A DNA stretch of 64,000 bases from Schlesneria sp. DSM 10557 (GCF_041860085.1 NZ_CP124747.1:6657001-6721000), one strand, 5' to 3'; shown: positions 47,809 to 57,615, numbered from the stretch's first letter. Numbers and translations are program-made. Notes: generated from the letters alone by a model not told the origin.

Positions 47809-49128
47809 TTGACATCCAACGTTGACCAGACTTTTCGGGCTTCCAGTCCAACTCAGGAACATGCGTTCCGGGGGGGACCTCGCATTACCGCGATCGAGAC
47901 TCTGATTCCCCATGATATCATGGGGGGACTGCTGATGTTGCGGCTGCACACGGACGGGGGAACCGTCGGTGGAGAACCGCTGATTGGACACGGCGAAACG
48001 TACTACGTTCCTCAAGCGGTTGCGGCGACACTGCATGACTGGATGTCACGGCGACTGCTGGGGGCCGATGCCACCGCGATCGAAAGCCACTGGAGATTTC
48101 TGTATGAACGGGGAACGGCGTTCGGAGTTCGTGGCTGTGAGCTGCGGGCGATCAGTGCGATCGACCTGGCGCTTTGGGACATCCTTGGCCAACTGACGCA
48201 GAAGCCGATCTGGAAGCTGCTAGGGGGGCCTGTCCGTGATGCCATTCCGGTTTACAACAGTTGTGGTGGTCCTTCTTACGGACGCCGGCCGTACTCGTCC
48301 GAAGGTCCGTCAGAGCCCCCCTCATCAGGCTGGCCCGGTCATGGTGATCTTGGCCGACCTGGTCCACTCGAGGATAACTACAACAGCGTTCATCACCCCG
48401 GCGATCTGGCTGAAGAACTGCTGGCCGAGGGCTACACGGCCATGAAGCTGTGGTCGCTGGACCGCATCTACAAAAATACGGGCGGCCATCGCGTCAGCTG
48501 GACCGATCTTGAAGAGGGTCTGCAGCCATTCCGCGCCATCCGTGATCGGGTCGGACTGAAGATGGAAGTCATGCTCGATGGGCATGGGTTCTTCACTCTT
48601 CCCGCCGCCCTGCGGATTGCCGAGGCGATGCGCGAGCTGAAGCCACTTTGGCTGGAAGATGTCATTCGCCCAGACTGCGTCGATACGATCGCGGACTTCC
48701 GCGACCGTGCAGGAGTTCCCATTGCCGTCAGTGAGATGCTGGTCAGCCGTGAAGAGTATCGGCTGATTCTGCAAAGACGCGCTGCCGACTACGCGATGAT
48801 CGATCCAACCTGGGTCGGGGGGATCAGTGAGACACGCAGAGCGGCCGAGCTGGCTCAGGCGTTCAATATTCCCGCCTTGATGCACGACTGCACCGGACCT
48901 CTGACACTGTTTGCAGGGCTGCATGTGACGGCGTCGTGTGCGAACGTGACGTATCAGGAAACCGTTCGGGCTCATATCAAGACGCTGTATCCGATGATGA
49001 TCGATGAACCGCCGACGGTTGTGAAGGGACACATCGCGCTGCCAACTCGACCGGGATTAGGGGTTCGCCTGCTGGATGAATTGTTTACTCCCGACCACCC
49101 GGGATATCGCATCACCCGACTTCAATAG
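47809..49128 (+). CDS. Enolase-superfamily enzyme (mandelate racemase/dehydratase)
   Basis: A 439-residue member of the mandelate racemase/muconate-lactonizing group. Expected residues appear: Lys in YTAMKLWSLDR, the metal Asp in VMLDGHGFFTL, Glu in LWLEDVIRPD, Glu in IAVSEMLVSREE and a His in LMHDCTGPLTL. This is the pattern of acid-sugar dehydratases. A Gly/Pro-rich insertion around residues 150-190 looks unusual for the family. The start is a TTG at 47809, with AGAGG eleven bases before it. The substrate is probably an acid sugar (inference). The gene ends at a strong terminator. Confidence 0.88.
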   Translation: MTSNVDQTFRASSPTQEHAFRGGPRITAIETLIPHDIMGGLLMLRLHTDGGTVGGEPLIGHGETYYVPQAVAATLHDWMSRRLLGADATAIESHWRFLYERGTAFGVRGCELRAISAIDLALWDILGQLTQKPIWKLLGGPVRDAIPVYNSCGGPSYGRRPYSSEGPSEPPSSGWPGHGDLGRPGPLEDNYNSVHHPGDLAEELLAEGYTAMKLWSLDRIYKNTGGHRVSWTDLEEGLQPFRAIRDRVGLKMEVMLDGHGFFTLPAALRIAEAMRELKPLWLEDVIRPDCVDTIADFRDRAGVPIAVSEMLVSREEYRLILQRRAADYAMIDPTWVGGISETRRAAELAQAFNIPALMHDCTGPLTLFAGLHVTASCANVTYQETVRAHIKTLYPMMIDEPPTVVKGHIALPTRPGLGVRLLDELFTPDHPGYRITRLQ

Positions 49129-49168
49129 CGGTAGCAAATCGGACATTGCTGCGACCCCAGACGACGAC

Positions 49169-49206
49169 AAAGCCCGGCAAGGATGGAATCCCTGCCGGGC
49201 TTTTTT
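49169..49206 (+). terminator. Rho-independent terminator
   Basis: A stem of AGCCCGGCA paired with TGCCGGGCT, extended by GG/CC after one mismatch, and followed by TTTTTTA. It serves the enolase-superfamily gene on the plus strand. Confidence 0.9.
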
Positions 49207-49246
49207 AGAAATGTCTGATCAACGCTGCCTGACCAGATCAGTCTGA

Positions 49247-50023
49247 TTACTTGTCAAACATCTTTGCAGAAACCTTCAAAGGCTTCTGGACGTTTTCCCC
49301 TTCTTTCACGTTGACGACGTATTTCTTTTCCAGGTAACCGGCCGTCTCTTGCCAGACGATGAATTCGTGCGAGCCGACGGGCAGGTCGGTAATCGTGAAT
49401 TCGCCGTTTTCATCGGTGATGGCTGCATAAGGATGGTCGACGATCACCCAGTAGGCTTCCATCCAGGGGTGAATGTCGCATTTGACTTTCACGGGCAATC
49501 GTTCAGCAACCGTCAGGGGCTTCACCGAGACCCCGGTCCGATCCTTCGGTGCCACGACAAAGTTGTCCTGGCGATTCTTGATCGGGTAGGTGTGGGTGTT
49601 GTGAGCGGCTTCGTCGTCGGAGAGCACCAGGACGGTCTGGTCTGTTCGGACCAGCAGAACGTGTGGCAGGAACCGGCAGCCGGCCTGATCGAAGGTCACT
49701 TGTGACTTTTCGCTTTTGGCGACCGATGGAGCGATCTTGGCGGGCTTCTTCTGAAGGTAGACCACCACATTCGCGATTCCCTTGGATGTCGGGTTCACGA
49801 CGAGCGACTCATTGGGAACATCCTGAGCCGCGCAGACGGCAGCGTCTTTCGCCTGGGCATCCCCTTTAACGACCAGCACCTTCTGGGTTTTGGCGGGAGG
49901 TTCACCGTCGAGCAGAACCTGGCCCTTTACGGTTCCCCACTGGGCGGAAGCCGTATTGCAAAGTCCCGCGCCAAGGAATGCCGCCGCGACGCACGCGGTG
50001 GAAAGGAAAGAGAATTTTGGCAT
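49247..50023 (-). CDS. Secreted cupredoxin-like protein with regulatory-like domain
   Basis: A 258-residue exported protein (signal peptide STACVAAAFLGAGLCNTASA). The middle part has cupredoxin-like features: AAHNTHTYP for one His ligand and VKCDIHPWMEAYW for Cys-x2-His-x2-Met, the type I copper arrangement seen in methylamine-utilisation-like proteins. A carboxypeptidase-regulatory-like beta domain follows (ITDENGEFTITDLPVGSHEF). It probably carries electrons or copper in the periplasm. No partner is adjacent. Confidence 0.82.
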   Translation of the reverse strand: MPKFSFLSTACVAAAFLGAGLCNTASAQWGTVKGQVLLDGEPPAKTQKVLVVKGDAQAKDAAVCAAQDVPNESLVVNPTSKGIANVVVYLQKKPAKIAPSVAKSEKSQVTFDQAGCRFLPHVLLVRTDQTVLVLSDDEAAHNTHTYPIKNRQDNFVVAPKDRTGVSVKPLTVAERLPVKVKCDIHPWMEAYWVIVDHPYAAITDENGEFTITDLPVGSHEFIVWQETAGYLEKKYVVNVKEGENVQKPLKVSAKMFDK

Positions 50024-50361
50024 CCGAAATCACTTTCAGAAAAGAGTTGTGAGGCCTTCCTGCCTGCGGGGAGAGGCATCCGATCCTCGTATTGAAGTTA
50101 GGTTACATTATGGCCGAATGAAGCCCGGGAACAAGAATAGACGCGAAAATTTACTGTGATCCCAGATCGTGCGTGCATCATATCGTGAGGTGAATTCCGC
50201 CTATTTTGGCGGCCCGCAATCCTCGGCAGCGCGTGACGATTGCATTTCAGGTGACAAACCTCAAAAATCTCGCTCCCCGTCCTCCTTCCCCGCTCCGACG
50301 GACTGAGTGTTTCGGCTATCGATTTTTACGACGCGACCGCTTTCAGCAGAGTCCTTTGACC
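50024..50361. other. Divergent intergenic region
   Basis: 338 bases between the divergent cupredoxin-like and cupin genes, holding both promoters. A short hairpin (CCGCC, TATTTT, GGCGG at 50197-50212) is the only structure noticed. The plus-strand frame open from 50206 is not protein-like before 50362. Confidence 0.4.
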
Positions 50362-51588
50362 ATGGCCAACGTGAAACAACTGGCGTCCGCTGCTTTGACC
50401 GAGGGCAAGGGGGTCTTGCGATTGGCCCCGAACTGGGTCCCCCGGGTCTTTCTTCAACCCGGACGCCGTCTGAAATTGCACCCGGCCGATTACTACGCGC
50501 TGGGGACGCATCGGGGGGGCATCGACGAACGATGGTTCAGTTCGACCACGCCGACGACCAATGAAGGGGCACCACCCGACGAAGGGCTGTCTTACTGTGT
50601 GCACGCAGGTCAAAAGTTCACGTTGAAGGATGTGATTGCCGAACTCGGGGCGGAAGTGGTCGGCGACCACATCTGGAATAAGTACCAGCGATGGCCCGTC
50701 TATTCCAAGTTCTTCGACAACATGGGTCCCATTCCGCACCACATGCACCTCGATACTGAGCGGGCGCAACTGGTGGGGCAGGAAGGGAAGCCCGAATCGT
50801 ATTACTACCCGCCTCAGCTCAATTCGACGGTGAACAATTTCCCGTACACCTTCATGGGGTTGGAACCGGGGACGACGAAGCAGGATGTGATCGATTGCCT
50901 GGCCCGCTGGAATGATGGCGACAATGGGATCCTCGATCTGTCCAAGGCCTACCGGCTGAAACCGGGTACCGGCTGGTTGATTCCACCCCGTGTTCTGCAT
51001 GCGCCCGGCAGCCTGCTCACCTACGAACCCCAGTGGGGAAGTGACGTCTTCGGGATGTACCAGTCGATGGTCGAAGGCCGCGCCGTCCCTCGTTCGCTGC
51101 TGACGAGGGATTTTCCGAAGGACAAGCACGACGACCTTGAGTACATCGTCGACGCTCTTGACTGGGAAAAGAACGTCGATCCCCATTTCAAAGACAGCAA
51201 CTATCTTGAACCGATCCCTGTTGCCGATACTGAGCGAGAAGGCTACATCGATCGCTGGATCGTCTACGGGAAGGTGAATGGCGAGCAACTCTTCACTGCG
51301 AAAGAGTTGACCGTGAATCCAGGCGCAAAATTGACACTGAAAGACGGCGGAGCTTACGGCTGGATTACCGTTCAGGGCGAAGGAAAGATTAACGGATTGC
51401 GGTTGCAGACACCCGCGATGATCCGGTTCGGTCAGTTGACCGATGATGAGGTGTTTGTCACGGCCAAGGCCGCTGCAGAGGGGGTGACCATTGAAAATAC
51501 GGGATCGGAACCGCTGGTTTCACTCCGCTATTTTGGCCCTGATGCGCAGCCTGATGCACCCAATGTGGGTGACTATCAGCGCCGGTAA
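50362..51588 (+). CDS. Phosphomannose-isomerase-like cupin
   Basis: A 408-residue cytosolic cupin-fold protein. The segment PIPHHMHLDTERAQLV with GKPESYYYPPQL recalls the zinc-site region of type I phosphomannose isomerase (QxHxxxE then GKTE-W), and IPPRVLHAPGSLL recalls the later His. The match is partial and the protein is divergent, so the call is a sugar isomerase-like cupin, not a confirmed ManA. It is followed 51 bases later by a TIM-barrel isomerase on the same strand. The ATG at 50362 is chosen because the open frame upstream is Arg/Pro-rich and unlike the family. Confidence 0.75.
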   Translation: MANVKQLASAALTEGKGVLRLAPNWVPRVFLQPGRRLKLHPADYYALGTHRGGIDERWFSSTTPTTNEGAPPDEGLSYCVHAGQKFTLKDVIAELGAEVVGDHIWNKYQRWPVYSKFFDNMGPIPHHMHLDTERAQLVGQEGKPESYYYPPQLNSTVNNFPYTFMGLEPGTTKQDVIDCLARWNDGDNGILDLSKAYRLKPGTGWLIPPRVLHAPGSLLTYEPQWGSDVFGMYQSMVEGRAVPRSLLTRDFPKDKHDDLEYIVDALDWEKNVDPHFKDSNYLEPIPVADTEREGYIDRWIVYGKVNGEQLFTAKELTVNPGAKLTLKDGGAYGWITVQGEGKINGLRLQTPAMIRFGQLTDDEVFVTAKAAAEGVTIENTGSEPLVSLRYFGPDAQPDAPNVGDYQRR

Positions 51589-51639
51589 GTGTGCTTCCAG
51601 ATTTACGTTACAGGACTCTGCGACCTCGAAGGAACATTC

Positions 51640-52668
51640 ATGAGCAACTCGTTTCCAAGACTTCACAATGCCATGTGGCCCGGTCTCGTCGGAAAAGGTT
51701 CCCCGGGGGCTGAACCCTTCATCGCTCTCGATCGCATGCTCGAACTGACGACGCAGGCCAATGTTAACGGCCAGAAGTTTGATGGTGTCGATCTGTTCCT
51801 GTTTGATCCGCATATCAATATCGATCTGAGTGAAGACGACGTCAAAAAGATCGCTGACAAAATCGCAGCCAAGGGACTGGCCGTTGGCTCGCTGGTGGCT
51901 CCCGTCTGGCCCGGTACCGTCGGCGACAGCGCAATGGGTACGCCAGAGCAGCGAGCGAAGTTTGTTCTGGCAGTGAAGAAGGCGTGTCGGATTGCTCAGA
52001 TCTTCAATGAGCATGGCGTCCGGAAGTACGGAGTCATCCGTATTGACGCAGCAACTGGGCCAGCCCACTGGCTCGAAGACCCTGTTGCAAACACGAAAAA
52101 GATTGCCTCGACGTTCCGGGAAGCGGGGGTTGTTGCCGCAGCGCATGGTGAACGCCTCGCCGCTGAAGGGGAAATCTGCTGGGCCGGGATGCACTCCTGG
52201 AAGAATATGGTCGATCTGCTCGAACAGACCGACATGCCAGGCACCGTCGGATTCCAGGCGGATCAGGCGCATACGTATCTGTACCTGATGGGTTACAACG
52301 CTCCCGAACATGCCCTGCTTAAGGAAGGATACTCCCAGGCGGAATTCGACGCCGCCTACACCAAAATGACGGATGCTCTGCGGCCCTGGACGATTGATTT
52401 CCACGTGGCCCAGAACGACGGAACCGTTCACGGAACCGGAACGCACGATAAGACCGGACGTCACTGTCTGGCCGATGATCCGAAGGGGAAACTGGATATC
52501 GTCAAGACGGCGGCCTACTGGCTTAAGGGAGCGACCGACCGCGGCATTCAGCACATCTGCTGGGACGGTTGCATGTTCCCGAACAGCACGCTGGAAGATC
52601 CCAAGACCTGGAACACAATCCTCTCGACCATGATCAAGGTACGAGACAATTCCGGCTGGAACGCATAA
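51640..52668 (+). CDS. Xylose-isomerase-like TIM barrel protein
   Basis: A 342-residue sugar isomerase/epimerase-type TIM barrel: [52 protein letters not shown] and [18 protein letters not shown], which supply the Glu/Asp/His residues expected for a metal site. It is exported nowhere (no signal) and probably interconverts keto and aldo sugars or epimerises them. GAAGGA six bases before the ATG at 51640 supports the start. It is adjacent to the cupin, which suggests a two-gene sugar operon (inference), and ends at a terminator. Confidence 0.88.
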   Translation: MSNSFPRLHNAMWPGLVGKGSPGAEPFIALDRMLELTTQANVNGQKFDGVDLFLFDPHINIDLSEDDVKKIADKIAAKGLAVGSLVAPVWPGTVGDSAMGTPEQRAKFVLAVKKACRIAQIFNEHGVRKYGVIRIDAATGPAHWLEDPVANTKKIASTFREAGVVAAAHGERLAAEGEICWAGMHSWKNMVDLLEQTDMPGTVGFQADQAHTYLYLMGYNAPEHALLKEGYSQAEFDAAYTKMTDALRPWTIDFHVAQNDGTVHGTGTHDKTGRHCLADDPKGKLDIVKTAAYWLKGATDRGIQHICWDGCMFPNSTLEDPKTWNTILSTMIKVRDNSGWNA

Positions 52669-52747
52669 CGAGCCCAACGTTTGACGCTTAGACGGAGAAA
52701 AGGGAAGAGTCTCCGTGCCAGGGCAAGGTTTCTGCTCGAGAACAGAA

Positions 52748-52786
52748 AAACCACCGGTCGGCGATGTGATCGCTGACCGGTGGTTT
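52748..52786 (+). terminator. Rho-independent terminator
   Basis: A 17-bp stem with one G-U pair (AAACCACCGGTC and GACCGGTGGTTT as the outer 12 bp) and a TGTGA loop, followed by CGTT. It lies after the TIM-barrel gene and before the convergent phosphatase gene, and could serve both. Confidence 0.8.
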
Positions 52787-52869
52787 CGTTACGGGTCACT
52801 GATTTTCGGGTTTGTCGGAAACATCGACGGCAGGTGTGCCGCCCGGGTGAACTGCAGACGCAACTCGAT

Positions 52870-54228
52870 TTACTTTGGTGCCCGCAAACGGGCGGGCGTC
52901 GAAGGCACCTGTTCGATTAACTGATTCACCTCACCCGACTTTTTGACGAGAGTGAATCCGTCATAAGGTTGACCCGTCGCGGTACGAGCCTGATAGCGCA
53001 ATTCATTTCCATCGACGGTAATAATCTGAAAGAGTTGCGTGTCTTCGGCAACCCGCTGGAATTCGGGTCGGATGGGCTTACCGATGTCGTACAACTTGGG
53101 GCCGCTGACGGACACGACGTACACCGTTCCCTGGTCTCCCTGAGCCGTGACGCCTGTCGTACTATTCACAAGTCCTGATCGTGCATAAGTGTGGTCGTGT
53201 CCTTGCAGGACCAGGTCGATTTTGTACTTGTCGAAAAGGGGTTGCCAGTTATTGCGGATCTCCAGATTGTCGCGGTTCTTGGCGCTGGAATAGATCGGAT
53301 GATGCATGGTCACGATCGTCCAACGAATGGAGGAATCTCGAGAGGCAAGTACACTTTCTAGCCACTGATTCTGTTCCGCAATCTTTTCGTTCGAGTTGAG
53401 AGAGATAATTCGCGTCCCCTGGAAGTCGACGAAGTACGCAGTCTCGATCAGGTTCGGAGGGCCGTTCTCTGGCAGTGCAAACTGGGGCTTCCAGTGGTTT
53501 GACAGATGAGGGATCTTTTCGGGGCCCACCCGTTCGTATTCATGGTTACCCGGGGTCGTTACATTGGGGATCATGGCGTTCATCCAGCCCCCGGCCCAAT
53601 GCCATTCGCCCCATTCGGCATCGCTGTTGGCGCGGTTGATCAAGTCACCGGCGTGCAGCAGAAAACGGGCTTTGGGAGCGTCTGTAAATGCTTCGCGAAT
53701 GACGCGCGACCAGAGCGACTTGACCTCCGTCTGAGCGTCGCCGAAGTAGATGAAGGTGAATGGCTCGGCCTGGTCACTGGCCGTTTCGAAATGGTACCAC
53801 TCAGTCCAGTTCAGCCCATCGCCCACCCGGTAGGCGTATTTTGTCTTGGGCGTCAGTGCGTTGAACTCCACTGTGTGGTAGTGCGCATTTGAGAGATTGG
53901 ATTGCAGAGGGGTTGTCTTCGCAGTCAATTGCCGCGCACTGCGAGAAAAGACTCCGTTGTCACCCGCGACCGCGATTTCCGCCAGCCCCTGTTTTACGGT
54001 GGTGTCTGTTCGCCATGTCACGGCTTGCGTCCGCGAGGGGTCGCCCGTCCAGGAAAGGATCACGCGATCCGGAAGCGGGGTGGGCTTGTAAGCCTCTGCG
54101 TCAGCAACTTTGATTGGGGTTGGGGCATCCGGCTCGCCCACACTGTCTATGGCAATCGCCGATGTTCCGCAGCCCATTGAGCTCAGCAGCCATCCACTTA
54201 TTGCCAGGCTGCAGACGATACATCTCAT
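52870..54228 (-). CDS. Purple-acid-phosphatase-like metallophosphoesterase
   Basis: A 452-residue exported enzyme. The signal region ends SMGCGTSA, which may be a lipobox. A fibronectin-III-like N-terminal domain (RVILSWTGDPSRTQAVTW) precedes the catalytic domain, as in plant-type purple acid phosphatases. Metal-binding motifs are FIYFGDAQT, LLHAGDLINR, TPGNHEYER, TMHHPIY and LQGHDHTYAR, complete for the dinuclear site. It hydrolyses phosphate esters outside the cytoplasm. GAGG lies ten bases before the ATG. It is a single gene on the minus strand. Confidence 0.93.
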   Translation of the reverse strand: MRCIVCSLAISGWLLSSMGCGTSAIAIDSVGEPDAPTPIKVADAEAYKPTPLPDRVILSWTGDPSRTQAVTWRTDTTVKQGLAEIAVAGDNGVFSRSARQLTAKTTPLQSNLSNAHYHTVEFNALTPKTKYAYRVGDGLNWTEWYHFETASDQAEPFTFIYFGDAQTEVKSLWSRVIREAFTDAPKARFLLHAGDLINRANSDAEWGEWHWAGGWMNAMIPNVTTPGNHEYERVGPEKIPHLSNHWKPQFALPENGPPNLIETAYFVDFQGTRIISLNSNEKIAEQNQWLESVLASRDSSIRWTIVTMHHPIYSSAKNRDNLEIRNNWQPLFDKYKIDLVLQGHDHTYARSGLVNSTTGVTAQGDQGTVYVVSVSGPKLYDIGKPIRPEFQRVAEDTQLFQIITVDGNELRYQARTATGQPYDGFTLVKKSGEVNQLIEQVPSTPARLRAPK

Positions 54229-54403
54229 TGATTCAAAACCTCGTTCTTAACATGGCCCTCGGGCAGTCTGCCGACGTTCGGCGACCTCCGTTATAGTCAT
54301 TTTCACAATACCACGCGTGAAGTTTTGATGAATACCGAACACGAAGGAACTGTTTGATCCCTGGTTTCTTGTCTCGAACGGACGGCAGGGATGCGTCCAG
54401 GAG

Positions 54404-55984
54404 CTATGGATTGGCCACAGCGGCAGCAGGAGGCTGCCGTTCGTCCGTCACGTCAACGCTGAGATCGTGAATTCGTCCGTCGCGCTCGATACGGAATTGA
54501 AACGGGCCGGGTTCGGTCGTGACCCGTTGCTTCATTTCTTCGGACGAGTTCAAGGGACGACCACCGAAACTGAGGATCACATCACCGACCGAGATGCCGG
54601 CTCGGGCGGCGGGCGAGTCGGCGATGACCTGGGCGATTACGACGGAGTCAGGGAGGGCAGGATCATCACGCCAGCCCGCGCCGAGTCGAATCGGTGAGCC
54701 GGCCAGGTTTGCTGTCAATTCGATGGGGGACCCGACTCCGGTGCGTTCGATGCGGATCGCGACGGGGTTCCTCGCCGCCAGGATCGTGGATTTTAAGGTG
54801 TCGAAGCTGCTGTTTTGCTGCCAGGCCCCGAATTGCACAAGGCGGTCTCCGGGAAGCAGGCCGGCATTTGCCGCGGGGGAGCCCGCGTTGACCTGCGCGA
54901 TGGTCATCAGGTTTTGCTTGATACGACGTTCGTCCCAGGTGACTCCCAATCGCACCGGCGGAGGTGTCAGTTCACGTTGCACCATCCAATCGGGCGGTGG
55001 TTCGGTGAGGGCGTCACGACGGAAGCGAGGGAACTCGGGCCGGTTCGCCGCATCGAAGATGAGTCGGTAGGCGTACTCTGTCATGACTTGAAGGCCGTCC
55101 CAGTTGATGCGATCAGGATCGTCTGTCGGGCGGTGGTAGTCATCGTGTTTATCCGTGTCCAGGTGGATTGCGGGGATACCGGCGGAATAGAACGGATGGT
55201 GGTCACTATCCGCGATGACTTTCGGCTGGTATGCCAGTAACAGGAAATTGCTGGTGTTATGAGCGGCCAGGAACGGTCTGAGACCTGCAGCGGAACGCCA
55301 TCCGACGGTGATGACCTTGCCATTTCTCAGTCGCCCCAGCATGTCGAGATTCAGCACGAACCGAAGTTGTTGAAGTGGGATTGTGGGGTTGGCGACCCAA
55401 TGTTTGGATCCGAGCAGGCCGACTTCTTCGGCATCCCAGAACGCGAACAGAATGCTGCACGCGGGACGCTGTTCCAGGGAGGAAAACGCTTCGATCAGCT
55501 CAAGTACCGCCGCGGTGCCGCTGGCGTTATCGTCTGCACCGTTATGCACATAGCCAAGTGGTCCTTGACTGTTGGAGGCCTTTCCGTATCCGACGTGATC
55601 GTGATGAGCACCCACCACGACGACCTGATGCTTCAATTTTTCATCTGATCCCGGCAGCAGAACGAGTAAATTCTGGTAGTCCCCGCCAAATTCCTGGACA
55701 CGTTCGGGTGGCACTGCGGTACGGGCCCGAATCGTCTTGAGAGCCGTTCGCAGGTAAGCGACCGTCGCTTTACCTCCGCGTGAACCTGCTTCACGGCCTT
55801 CGAGCGCGTCGCCCGCTAAGGTGACGACATGCTTGCGCAGGTCTTCGATATTGATCTTCGACAGGCCCGATGAGCCAGCAGTGACCTCCTCCGCCGCTGA
55901 CGTGGCAGTCAGAAAAACTGCACGAGCCAGGATGATGAGCAGCAGGACCACGGATCCCCAGGGGGAACTTGGGTGGCGAATCAC
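54404..55984 (-). CDS. M28 peptidase with two PDZ domains
   Basis: A 526-residue exported metallopeptidase. The signal peptide is GSVVLLLIILARAVFL. The M28 zinc site appears in VVGAHHDHVGYG, GADDNASGTAAVLEL, FAFWDAEEVGLLGS, LNLDMLGRL and ADSDHHPFYSAG, all ligands present. Two PDZ domains follow (residues ~330-420 and ~430-515), with LLPGDRLVQFGAWQ and GISVGDVILSFGGRPL. M28 PDZ enzymes are aminopeptidases. I choose the GTG at 55984 because AAAGGAG lies eight bases upstream; the open frame continues to 56287 but adds 101 residues without a family match. The gene is divergent from the outer-membrane barrel. Confidence 0.9.
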   Translation of the reverse strand: MIRHPSSPWGSVVLLLIILARAVFLTATSAAEEVTAGSSGLSKINIEDLRKHVVTLAGDALEGREAGSRGGKATVAYLRTALKTIRARTAVPPERVQEFGGDYQNLLVLLPGSDEKLKHQVVVVGAHHDHVGYGKASNSQGPLGYVHNGADDNASGTAAVLELIEAFSSLEQRPACSILFAFWDAEEVGLLGSKHWVANPTIPLQQLRFVLNLDMLGRLRNGKVITVGWRSAAGLRPFLAAHNTSNFLLLAYQPKVIADSDHHPFYSAGIPAIHLDTDKHDDYHRPTDDPDRINWDGLQVMTEYAYRLIFDAANRPEFPRFRRDALTEPPPDWMVQRELTPPPVRLGVTWDERRIKQNLMTIAQVNAGSPAANAGLLPGDRLVQFGAWQQNSSFDTLKSTILAARNPVAIRIERTGVGSPIELTANLAGSPIRLGAGWRDDPALPDSVVIAQVIADSPAARAGISVGDVILSFGGRPLNSSEEMKQRVTTEPGPFQFRIERDGRIHDLSVDVTDERQPPAAAVANP

Positions 55985-56300
55985 TCTTTCTACTCCTTTG
56001 TGAGCCCAGTCGATGCCGCACGTCCAGGCGGTGGTGTGTCTCATGTTCTGCGGGAAGCCAAAAGAGCACAATCCGGATTTTCCTGTCATGCCGAAGTTCT
56101 CTGCTTGCGACGGCGGCCAAATGACATGCGGAGAAGTCCGTGCTGCAAAGAGGCCCCGGCAAGTCGAGGCCCGGATCCCGGTGGCACAGTGGCACTTTCT
56201 GCCGGAGTTGATGTTGACGAGGAAAGTGTTTTCTGGAAAAACCTGCCGGACCAGATGGGTCGCCGGTGCGCCCCGTACCACGTTCATTTATGAGGCCGGT
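55985..56300. other. Divergent intergenic region, both strands open
   Basis: 316 bases between the divergent M28 peptidase and barrel genes. Both strands happen to be open through most of it, but neither reading is protein-like and both real starts lie at the edges with ribosome sites. It should hold both promoters. Confidence 0.45.
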
Positions 56301-57437
56301 GTGGTGAGCAACGTTCTTCTGAGCCTGTTTGCGATGCTGATCAGCGGTTTGCCCGCACAGGCAACCGGTGTTTCAGAGCGGGATCGTGGCTTGGCCGTGG
56401 TTTTCCGCGAAGAAGACCCCGCCATTACTGCGCCCATTCAGCATCCGGGCTGGCTGCGTGAACCCTCTCAAAAACGCCCGGTCGTCAGAGGTCAGTCGTA
56501 TGGCGGGACGTATGATTCGCCTCCGTCAACGCCACCTCTGGCTGCTCCGTACCAGCCCTACGACCCGTTTGCACTGCAGGCGGGGCCGGATCCGGTCCTG
56601 CCCTATGTGAATGACCCGGGGCAGCCGGTCCTTTCCGGGGTGAACGGTCCTCAGCCCGAGCGATTTGGCTTCACCCCTATGTTTGACGGCTACTATCTCG
56701 CTCCTGCGGGGACATCAGGGCCGGCAGACGGTTATTTCTCGGTACAGGCTTATGATGCTGCGTTGAAGTACACTGCGATGCTGACCCCCGAATGGATTTT
56801 TACGAACACGGCTCAGGCAGGGGTCCGGTTGTGGGACGGACCTAACTATCCGGATCTTCCCGGTTCGGTGTACCGGTTCGGATGGGATTTCCTGTTGAAT
56901 TCGCCGACAGTCGGCGGATGGACGGCACAGCTTGATTTCAATCCGTCGATTAACACCGACTTTGACGGCTCATTAGGGCGTGAGGCATTCAATCTGGATG
57001 CGTATGGTGCGCTGCTCTATCGAACTTCGCCCCAATGGATGTGGGTGTTGGGGGTTCAGTACTGGGACCGCGTGGACAATATTATCATCCCCTACGCCGG
57101 GGCCGTCTGGAACCCGAACGAACGCCTGGAGTTGCGGATGTTATTTCCGAAATCCCGCATCAGCTATTTTCTGGGGAATTTCGGCAATGGATCTCACTGG
57201 CTCTATGCTCAGGGAGAGTACCACGTCGAATCGTACCAGATTCAGCAGAACGGAAACCGCGATCAGATTCAGCTCGCCGACTGGAGAGTCGGGATGGGTC
57301 TTCGCAGCGACCATCAGTGGTACGACAAGTATTTTGAGGTGGGACTCGTCTTCGGTCGACAAAATACTTTTCTTAATTCCACGCCCGATTTTAACGTGAA
57401 TAATGGTCTGATGCTGCGATTCGGGGTGCGATTCTGA
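56301..57437 (+). CDS. DUF6268-like outer-membrane beta-barrel
   Basis: A 378-residue exported protein ending in Phe (GVRF), as outer-membrane barrels do. The signal peptide is LLSLFAMLISGLPAQA. A Pro-rich linker follows (PPSTPPLAAPYQPYDPF), then amphipathic strands such as WMWVLGVQYWDRVDN and HWLYAQGEYHVESYQIQ. The match to DUF6268 is from the strand pattern and ending. The start is one of two adjacent GTG codons (56301 or 56304) with GAGG five to eight bases upstream. A long ORF from 56013 is rejected. Confidence 0.82.
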   Translation: MVSNVLLSLFAMLISGLPAQATGVSERDRGLAVVFREEDPAITAPIQHPGWLREPSQKRPVVRGQSYGGTYDSPPSTPPLAAPYQPYDPFALQAGPDPVLPYVNDPGQPVLSGVNGPQPERFGFTPMFDGYYLAPAGTSGPADGYFSVQAYDAALKYTAMLTPEWIFTNTAQAGVRLWDGPNYPDLPGSVYRFGWDFLLNSPTVGGWTAQLDFNPSINTDFDGSLGREAFNLDAYGALLYRTSPQWMWVLGVQYWDRVDNIIIPYAGAVWNPNERLELRMLFPKSRISYFLGNFGNGSHWLYAQGEYHVESYQIQQNGNRDQIQLADWRVGMGLRSDHQWYDKYFEVGLVFGRQNTFLNSTPDFNVNNGLMLRFGVRF

Positions 57438-57510
57438 TTCTGTGAAATGGCCGCATGAGCCGATCCAGGTGGGATCGGATATCAGAATTCAGTCGGTGAA
57501 AAGGGGATTC

Positions 57511-57615
57511 ATGGCACGCTGGCCCGATAGTACGCGGTCCAATGTCATCGGGTTGCTGATCGTGTTCTTCCTGTTTCCGCTACTCTGCTGGCTCGCCTGG
57601 TGGTGGCTGAGCTGA
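57511..57615 (+). CDS. 34-residue single-helix membrane peptide
   Basis: A short frame, [11 protein letters not shown] then one hydrophobic helix ([19 protein letters not shown]) ending WWLS. AAGGGG four bases before the ATG is a good ribosome site, and the hydrophobic helix is a coherent unit. It lies between the barrel and phosphoesterase genes. No family is recognised. It could be an assembly factor or a small regulator of a membrane protein, but nothing shows which. It may be chance. Confidence 0.4.
   Translation: MARWPDSTRSNVIGLLIVFFLFPLLCWLAWWWLS

Noticed and set aside
50326-51288. 320-codon minus-strand frame opposite the cupin gene
   Set aside because: Shadow; no domain recognisable.
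51520-52677. 385-codon minus-strand frame opposite the TIM-barrel gene
   Set aside because: The plus-strand frame has clear domain motifs and a ribosome site; this is its shadow.
55985-56287. N-terminal extension of the M28 peptidase
   Set aside because: The GTG at 55984 has a GGAG-type ribosome site and a signal peptide; the extension has no family match.
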